A stretch of 64,000 bases of DNA from Lenzites betulinus. Its lineage: Eukaryota; Basidiomycota; Agaricomycetes; Polyporales; Polyporaceae. The stretch spans positions 372,001 through 436,000 of the forward strand of contig JABYQU010000008.1 of assembly GCA_022264855.1 (NCBI GenBank). Direction: 5' to 3'. Position numbers and translations under genes: made by a program. The notes under the pieces were generated by a model. The model was not told the DNA's origin, made no database searches, and saw nothing but the letters and a program-made list of their open reading frames with translations. Every line of letters begins with the position of its first letter. Position 1 is the stretch's first letter. Positions 56,869-64,000 of this stretch are shown piece by piece.

Positions 56869-57938
56869 CTAGTCTTCGATGACAATGACCTCGCCTGCCC
56901 CCAGCCCTGTGCTCGCCCCTGAAACCCCCACTCTCTGTCTTCGCGCAGGCCGCGCAGGCGCCTCGTCGTCCACCTCGCCCGAAAGGTCAATGTCGACCTC
57001 ACCAGAGCGCACGTCTCTCTTCCGCTTCGCTCTCTGTGCACTGCGCGCCGCAGACCGTGCCGCCGCCGACCGCTCATCGTCCGAGTCCTCAATCGTGATT
57101 GTATCTGCCGGTGCCGCAGTCCTCGGCGTAGACGTCCTCGGCGGCGCTGCTCGATCCGAGACAGGTCTCGATGCCGGCATGCTTGCACCCGTCGCGGCAG
57201 AAGACCGTGTGCTGGGGGCGGCGACCTCGGCTACTGCTACTGGTGCCTTGCCCTTGCCCTTCGACGCAGCGGACGGGCGCGCGTAGAGACCTGTCCATCG
57301 TCGGGCGTTCTGATCGTGCTGCACACGATTGCGCATGTATTCGGTGGCTATGGTTGGGACTACACGAGGTGTATTGAGGAATGATATGTTCAGAAGCCTT
57401 CGGCGTACATACCTAAGGGGTCCTCTGAGCCGTTCCCGACGCGTCAGTAAATGCATGTATCATTGCGGAGAGCAGACGCACTTGGGTTCGGGTCGGTAAG
57501 CAAAGATGATAGGGACAGAACGACCTTGAAAAGGGAAAGTGCGGGGGACCAGTTGTGCTTCAGAATATCAATACATATGCCCCCGCGCTCGTTGATGTTC
57601 ATGTGGTATATACTGCGCAACATGAGCAAACAGCGGGGAGAGCGAGGCGCACACGGGAGCTTACCGGGTCTTGAACGCCATTCTTGGCGCGGAGAAGCTA
57701 CGCGGGAGATGAGCACGCGACACGCCCGTAGCCACCACACGCGTGCGGGTACGTACGGGTAGTCGTGTCCGAGCGTGATCTCGACCTCGAAGACGCCGCC
57801 TTCGTACACACTGCCCTCTGGACCAGGGATTGTCGCGTTCCAGTGGAAGAGGTCGTCGTCGGAAGGGGCGAGCTTGATGGCACCGAGGTCCTCCTTCTTG
57901 AGGTCAGCGACCTCGCGGTGGATGCGCTTGAGCGTCAT
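56869..57938 (-). CDS. UBE2E-like ubiquitin-conjugating enzyme with SIM-like tail
   Basis: Start MTLKRIHREVADLKKEDLGA at 57,938. Exons join to HDYPFSAPRMAFKTRIYHMN, INERGGICIDILKHNWSPAL (catalytic Cys in ICID), LSLSSLLTDPNP and EYMRNRVQHDQNARRWTGLY, a complete UBC fold of about 150 residues. The usual HPN triplet reads HMN; UBE2E enzymes have HCN there, and EYM-NR-xHD also fits UBE2E. A tail of about 135 residues follows, Ala/Ser/Pro-rich, with an NLS-like RAKRKRD and three SUMO-interaction-like motifs: TITIEDSDDE, VDIDLSGEVDDE and the terminal VIVIED. UBE2E enzymes usually extend at the N-terminus, so this arrangement is different. It shares a 428-bp divergent intergenic region with the next gene. 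Confidence 0.85.
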
Positions 57939-58366
57939 CTTGACGTCTCTCTCAGTATGTTATGCATATGGTGGCAAGAGCGCACGCACGGGGGAGACGT
58001 GAACGGGAGCCATGGCGGTGGGAGGAGGAGTGAGTGTGGCTGAAGAGGCGCGACAAACGTCCGAGACAGACGGACCGCGAGACGCCGGCTTATGTCATCG
58101 GCAGAACGCGGGGAGACGAGCCGGGAGACGCCCGTCGACTCTCTCTGACTTCCACGGCCATGTTCTGAGCATTGAGCAACACACTCGAGCATCGAACAGC
58201 GTCCGCCAGGCTGCCTCTCTTACCACACTCCATCTCCTGCTTCAACACGCACGATGATAACTCGAATATCGGCTTAAGCACGCCCTTGTTTCCTCCATTA
58301 TTGCAATCATCCATAAAGTAACAAACACACCCGCGCACGTTCGCCCTTCGACCACCGTTTCCCGCC

Positions 58367-59865
58367 ATGTTCGGCGAGCACGAATCAGAGAGCCCCCGCG
58401 TCCCCAGCCCATGGGACCCCTTCCTCCCCTCGCCCCCAGACGGCACCCCACCCCAGCCAGGGCCTCCCCTGCACAACGGCATACCCAAGCTCGTCCCAGA
58501 AGTTGAAGAGGTATGTATCATTCTGACTCGTTTGTTTGCCGCCAACTCATCGCCTTGTAGGGTAACGTCGAGTACAAGCTCAAGCTGACAAATATCTCCA
58601 ACGCCCGCTTCGCCCGCCTCGTTACTCAGCTCAAATGGCGTCTTCTCGAGGGCGGCGGTCAGGCGTATTACGAGCTTGGTGTCGCCGACTCTGGTGCCCT
58701 CATCGGTCTTTCGCGAGCAGACCTTGAAGAGTCGCTCGAGTCGCTCGAAATGATGGCCGGCGAGATTGGTGCCTCGGTCATTGTCGTGAAAGAGATTGAA
58801 GTTCCTCCAACCATTGCCGCCATCGCCGACAAAGAGTCTGGATACACCGACCCGGCCACGGGTGACTGGCACCGCAAGATGAAGCACCGCACCTTTGTCG
58901 GGACCGACGGAGAGTTCTCCACCGCCACGGAGGGCGAGACCGACGTCACGACCGACCTTACAGACCTGGACGACATCGCGTCCTCTGTGTCCATCGAGCG
59001 CACGCCTGGGATCGCTACTCCCACTTCACTCTACCTTCGGACCACGGCCGTTGCCCACCGCCCGGTCCGGACCAACCCGAGCCGTCCCACGGCGCAGTCT
59101 TCGCCTTTTATTGCGCCCATAGATGACGATCTCGCGCTCTTTTCCATGGAACCGGAACCCGCGTTCAGAGATGATGCGACAGCCAACGGTTCCATGGGGG
59201 ACGACGAGCTAGACCTCGGGCCACGCTGCTCGTCCTTTGCAGGCCTCGAGATCTCTGCAGTCTACAAGCCGCGTCCGGTGCGGCACCGCACACGCCCAGG
59301 GATGACGACCGCTCTGGGCCCGACAGCTGGCAGGCACGGGAAGCGGTACATTAAGCCCAAGGAGAAGAAGGTGCAGCCATGGCATCAGAACGCGCACGCC
59401 AAGACGGTGGGCGTCGGGAAAGGTGCGAAGCCGCCACCGGGTCCGCCAGTGAGCAAAGAGGAAAAGGCGCTGCAGCGGCGGTTGGCGCGCGATAAGAAGC
59501 GGGACGAGAAGCGAGCTGCCCTGATCGCCCGTGCGACGGTGTCCGAGGTCGAGAGCACTGGGGCCGCACCCGTGGAGGGGGAGGACCCGGCTGCGAACGA
59601 GACGGCGACACGGGCGTTGGCCGCGGAGATCGGGGAGGAGGTGAGCACGCTGGCAGAAGGGGCGAGCGAATTGCACGCGGCGGTGGAGGTGAGCAGGAAC
59701 GGGCCTGGCGAAGAGTCGCCGGTGCTAGAAGCACGGCAGCTCGTGGACGTGCGCGGGGCAGCGACGGGGAATGGCGAGGCGCGGCTTATCGTGGAGGCGT
59801 TGGTGGTACGGAAGATGTCGATAGAGGAGGCGACGCTCGACTTTAGTCGATTCTCGCTCGTCTGA
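58367..59865 (+). CDS. GTPBP1/GTPBP2 N-terminal-like protein lacking the GTPase
   Basis: Two exons: 58,367-58,510 and 58,561-59,865, giving 482 residues. After a Pro-rich start the sequence GNVEYKLKLTNISNARFARL and LVTQLKWRLLEGGGQAYYEL, then GLSRADLEESLESLEMMAGE and ASVIVVKEIEV, matches the N-terminal region of GTPBP1/GTPBP2 translational GTPases. No G1 (GxxxxGK), DxxG or NKxD motif follows. The rest is low-complexity and charged, with a KKEKKV-like basic part (SKEEKALQRRLARDKKRDEK) and a conserved-looking end (MSIEEATLDFSRFSLV). It may bind a GTPBP partner site, ribosome or RNA without hydrolysing GTP; this is inference. Confidence 0.75.
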
Positions 59866-60754
59866 AGCTTGGCAGGAGCCCCTAGCCAAGGAGGGGGACG
59901 GACGATTACCCCGGAGTGGACCTACTGTTTTAATCTGTGGCTGTTTCTTCTGTACTTAACGTTTAGAGAAGCTGGTGATGGTGGGTACGATGAACCGAAT
60001 ATGGCAGCTTATCCGTTCGAGTGCACGAGTGAAGCAGCGCAAGCATATGAGCTGGCGGACGGCCGAGTGCTGCGGAGGGCGGGTCGTGTGGCAGTCGTGT
60101 GCCTGGACGCTGGCTGTATACGCCATCTCTTGGATTTCTCACCACCCGGGCGGAGCTGGCACATGTGCGGGTGGCCAACGCGAAAAATGACATACGGTGC
60201 GGGCTCAATCGCCATGGCAGGCCGCTGCTGGCGACATGCGAGGGGGAGTGCGAGGGAGGAGGGCGTGGAGGAGAGCGGGAGCCAAGGACGGATCAGCACC
60301 CGGGGCTTATCGCGCACGTGGCCGAGTCGCCCCCGCCTTCGCTCGAGCTCCCCCTCCTCCTCCTCGTCCCTCTCTCCCGCCGCGTCCCCCTCGTCCGCTC
60401 CCATCGTTGCCCTCTCGCGCGCACGCCCCCGGCTTCCCTCCGCACGGATCCTTTTTCCCCTTTGCCTCAGCCGCCCGCACCCTCGTCCGAAATATCCCCC
60501 ATCTGCTGACGTCCCGCAACTCTCGTCAGCGCACCTCTTCTCCCGAACCCCTGCTATCTCGCCCTCTCTCTCAGCCTCGTCGCCGTCTGCCTCTGCTGCC
60601 TCTCTGCGCACGCTCCCACTGCTCACAACCCGTCTCTGACCCCTCTGTGCTCCCCTGACGCCCCGGCATCTGTACGTCCCGGCACCCAGCGCTCAGCGCC
60701 CTGCTCTTCTGCCAAACTAGATCTCTCGCTCGCCTCCCCTCCCTCTGGCATGAA
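59866..60754. other. Intergenic; 3' flank and OPT gene promoter
   Basis: Long frames here (59,869-60,639 and the opposing 60,626-60,009) reflect GC bias. From about 60,340 the plus strand is pyrimidine-rich (CTCCCCCTCCTCCTCCTCGTCCC), typical of fungal promoters just upstream of a start codon. Confidence 0.5.
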
Positions 60755-63700
60755 ATGTCCGCGGTCGTCGAGGAGGACCATCGCGACTCCGCCTCGTCAT
60801 TAAGCGTCCCTCCCTCCGACTCTGCCTCCTACGCCAGCGCCTTCGAGCGCGAAAAGTCCATCCGTACGCGCACCCGGTTCCACTCGCTCGCGCCCATCTC
60901 TCATCTCCCATTTCATATTCAGGGTCTGTGCAGTATGATACCGAGTCCCTCTCATCACGCATCTCCCCACCCTCCGACTTCTTCGACCCGAACTATGATA
61001 CTGACATCACCTGGCTCGGTACGCCCATTCATCTCTCCGTCGCGCGCGATATAGCGGTCCCTTACGCGCGCATTTCCGTCCTGTCGTGAACAGAGGACGA
61101 CTCGCCCTATCCAGAGGTGCGCTCTGCCGTCGCGAACTATGACGACATTTCTATGCCCGTCAACACCTTTCGCGCATGGGTGCTCGGCATCATGTGGGCG
61201 ATCATCATCCCAGGCGTGAACGAGTTCTACTACTTTCGCTATCCCTCAATCATGGTTACCGGCGTATGTTTACCTGGAAGAAATTCTTATTTCTCTGTCA
61301 AAACTTATATCCCGCCGTCAGATCGTCGCACAACTGGTCAGCTTCCCAATGGGCAGAGCATGGGCACGATGGGTACCCGCAGTCAAGGTCTTCGGCGTGT
61401 CCTTGAACCCGGGGATTTTCACCATCAAGGAACATGTGAGTGCGCAGCGGCTTCGGAGCCACAACCATGATGCTTATCCTCACAGGTCCTCATCACCATC
61501 ATGGGAGGGGTGGGCGCGCAGGCAGCCTATGCGGTACGTCACTGTTACCTGGAATCAATGACCCTCCGTTACCCACACTGCCATATAGACGGAGATCATA
61601 GCTGTTCAGCGTGTATGGTACAGGCAGAACCTCGACTTTGGATGTAGGCCGTTTTACTTATTCTCTTGAATCACTCCACTGACAAGCTGTAGACCAATGG
61701 ATGTTGGTCATGTCGACGCAGGTAAGTGTCTACTGACACAGCAGAAACACCACACCTCTGACAGGTTGCGCTTCCCTCAATAGCTCATAGGGTTCTCTGT
61801 GGGTGGCCTGGCCCGGAGACTGGTGCGATATCCTCGCCTCTGTGCGCTTCACGTCACGGCTTGCTAATTTAAACTGTTCAGCTGGTCGCGCCAGCGTCCA
61901 TGAGTAGGTCTTTACTCATCTCCCATTTTGATTGATCCTTAATTCCTTGTATAGTTTGGCCAAACACCCTCGTCCTCTGTGCACTGTTCAACACACTGCA
62001 CTCGCAGAGTTACGCCGGCATTGGTATGCGTAGCGGCCTCAGCCGCGAGCGCTTCTTCACCTTCGCTTTCATCTCTGCGGCCCTGTGGTGTATGCCCCTG
62101 ACATCTATTCCGTCTGTATATAGCTGACGTCCGTTATCAGACATCGTCCCGGGATATCTGTTCCAGGCTCTCAGGTACGTCGCGCTCTCCGTCCGCTCTT
62201 GGCCCGCCTTCTTACATCTCGGCGGCTGCGGCTGTAGTGTCTTCACATGGGTAGGTCCGCTCGTCGTTATCGCTAGCCTGTACTATACCGCCTTTTTGCA
62301 TAGGTTTGCTGGCTAGCCCCCCAGAATCCCGTAAGTCCATTTCATATCTCCCGTGCGTCTCAATACCGATGAACCTACCGCTGTTATTGCAGAAAATCAA
62401 CGCGCTGTTTGGGTAAGGTTCACTGCTCGTACTTGGCGCTTTGGCACTGAGCGGCGTCTTCAGTTATCACAGCGGCATGGGCTTCTCGCTCTTGTCATTT
62501 GACTGGAATCAGATTGCCTTCATCGGCAGCCCGTTGTCGACGCCCTGTACGTCCACCTCCGCTCTGTTGCCCAAATGAGGTCCCTGAAACTCAAGCTTTG
62601 TTACAGGGTGGGCCGAAGCCAACGTAATCGCCGGTTTCCTCATCTTTTACTGTGCGCTCTTTCTCCATGTATCGTCATACAGACCGGGCCGCTCATCGTT
62701 ACGCTCTCAGGGTTCCTTGCGCCCGTCATCTACGTATGTATGACGCCACCGAGCATCTGGCGGTTGACTGACATGCTCCTAGTTCACAAACACCTGGCAC
62801 ACCCAATTTATGCCGTGAGTACCGCGCGTCATAGCAACCGTACTCCCACTGACCGCCACACGTGCAGAATATCTTCCTCCGGGCCATATGACAACACTGG
62901 TATGTGGAGCCCGCTCACCGTCCCGTTGCGACGCTCGTGACCGACCCCCGTGCAGGAAAACCGTACAACCTAACCAGGATATTGAACGCCGACGCCACCT
63001 TCAACCACCAGGCGTACAAGGATTACAGCCCGCTATTTCTCTCGTACGCAACCTTTTCCTAGGGCGACTTGCAGACACTCATGGCTGACTTTCGTCACCC
63101 AGTGCGACCTTTGCTATCTCATATGGTCTCGCCTTCGCCTCGATCACGGCTACTATCGTCCATGCCGCTATTTACTTCCGCAAGCCGATCATGGTGCATC
63201 TGCACCGGTCCCTCGGCGAGCAACCAGACGTCCACGCGCAGCTCATGTCAAAGTACCCGCAAGGTAAGCACACTGCCTCCTTCGTACACGCGGTCCTTTC
63301 TCACCAGGACTTCCCCCATTGTAGTCCCGGAGTGGTGGTGAGTATCCAGCCCGTGATTTCCAACACTTCACCGTTATCTGACGCCGAGCAGGTACGGATG
63401 CATACTAGGTACGCCCGCTCAGCATGCCCCTCCTCCTTTGCATTTCACTAACATCGATGTGCAGCCGTCACCTTTGTATTTGCGTGTCTTGCCATCAAAC
63501 TCTACCCGACACAGATGACCATATGGGCATTGATCGTGGCGTTGCTCATTGCACTTGTAAGTCCGGCCACCCCTTCCCACATCCCCATTTGACACTTTGG
63601 TAGGTGTACATTGTCCCAGCCGGTATGTGTTCCGTTGCTCTGGGTGCTCCTCTCTCCGCGCGGTAGAAAGTGACCGCCGTGCACTCATCTAGGTATGATC

Positions 63701-64000
63701 CAAGCCGTGACCAATCGACAGGTTGGGTTAAAGTACGTCGCCCGAGTCCTTCCACACTCAATTATTGGAATTCACATGCATTGTAGTGTCATTACCGAGC
63801 TCATCATCGGCTACATGCTCCCCGGCCGTCCCGTTGCGATGATGATGTTCAAGGTGAGCACTTGGGTGGCGTACGTCGGACTCCAACTAACTCCGTTGTG
63901 CTGCTCGCATAGACATGGGGATACATCACGATGTCGCAAGGTATGTTGTTACGGTGACAAGGCAGCGATGGGAACTAAACCGCCTCATAGCCATGATCTT
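60755..64000 (+). CDS. OPT-family oligopeptide transporter, cut by window end
   Basis: Start MSAVVEEDHRDSASSLSVPP, an acidic cytosolic N-terminus. Short exons then encode EDDSPYPEVRSAVANYDD, NTFRAWVLGIMWAIIIPGVN, VSFPMGRAWARWVPAVKVFG, LNPGIFTIKEHVLITIMGGV, WPNTLVLCALFNTLHSQSYA, INALFGYHSGMGFSLLSFDW, ADATFNHQAYKDYSPLFLS, and near the end ELIIGYMLPGRPVAMMMFKT. These are standard landmarks of fungal OPT1-type proton-coupled oligopeptide/glutathione transporters (12-16 membrane helices, plasma membrane or vacuole). About 20 introns of roughly 45-60 nt. The C-terminal part is beyond position 64,000. No disabling change was noticed. Confidence 0.88.

Noticed and set aside
10376..57938. A shared pathway for the NEDD8 E1 subunit, the E2 and the SPX-RING E3
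   Set aside because: The E2 is UBE2E-like, not UBC12, and the three genes are separated by the element. Proximity is probably chance.
59869..60639. 256-codon open frame downstream of the GTPBP-like gene
   Set aside because: GC-biased, low-complexity, overlaps an equally long opposite frame, and lies in the 3' flank and promoter of neighbours.
1..64000. CRISPR arrays, operons, bacterial-type promoters
   Set aside because: The sequence is eukaryotic; the only regular arrays are two 19-bp minisatellites without spacers.

Overview
The window is nuclear DNA of a filamentous fungus, most likely an Agaricomycete (mushroom or polypore class). The genes are compact and split by many GT-AG introns, mostly 45-60 nt. 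Recognisable products include an SPX-RING ubiquitin ligase, a DUF2358-type protein, a NEDD8-activating-enzyme subunit, an RTA1-like membrane protein, a UBE2E-like E2, a GTPBP1/2 N-terminal-like protein and an OPT transporter. Exon structures were worked out by eye from splice sites and reading frames; no alignment or search was run.

Layout. (1) 1-18,200 is a transposon graveyard, mostly CpG-poor. It holds decayed coding remnants, a copia LTR at about 4,668, a CpG-rich 2.55-kb foldback element (7,047-9,597), a broken copia polyprotein (about 10,270-13,278) carrying a 1.76-kb nested insertion, a second copia LTR split by another insertion, and a tRNA-like (SINE-like) sequence. (2) 18,224-23,541 holds three intact conserved genes: SPX-RING ligase (-) and DUF2358-type protein (+), head to head with only 58 bp between start codons, then the ULA1/APPBP1-type subunit (-). 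(3) 23,636-54,160 is a 30.5-kb block bounded by perfect 13-bp inverted termini (CACAGGGGGCATT), with the same 3 bp (AAT) directly outside each end. It contains a TNP2-type (CACTA/EnSpm) transposase gene and a cargo of unrecognised genes. I interpret it as a giant CACTA-type element inserted 95 bp upstream of the ULA1 start codon. (4) 55,072-64,000 returns to ordinary genes: RTA1-like, UBE2E-like E2 with a SUMO-interaction-like tail, GTPBP N-terminal-like protein, and an OPT transporter cut by the window end.

The cargo is the most unusual part. A three-gene module (A = predicted membrane protein, B = about 210-aa protein with a zipper-like C-terminus, C = helical protein) occurs twice as a large inverted duplication: C'-A'-B' on the left (26.8-33.7 kb) and B-A-C on the right (41.7-47.2 kb). 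The proteins have diverged to the limit of recognition, although B and B' keep matching exon structures. Yet the 1.41-kb stretch between each divergent A and B start codon is virtually identical in the two copies; the only difference noticed is one G in a homopolymer. Recombination between these inverted repeats would flip the central 10 kb and exchange A/B partners. The central 10 kb carries a WD40 gene with a C-terminal hydrophobic segment and two more unrecognised genes. This combination of giant element, duplicated divergent pairs, homogenised promoter and diversified proteins is my best candidate for an undescribed system. Its function is unknown; allorecognition, drive or a two-component membrane system are guesses.
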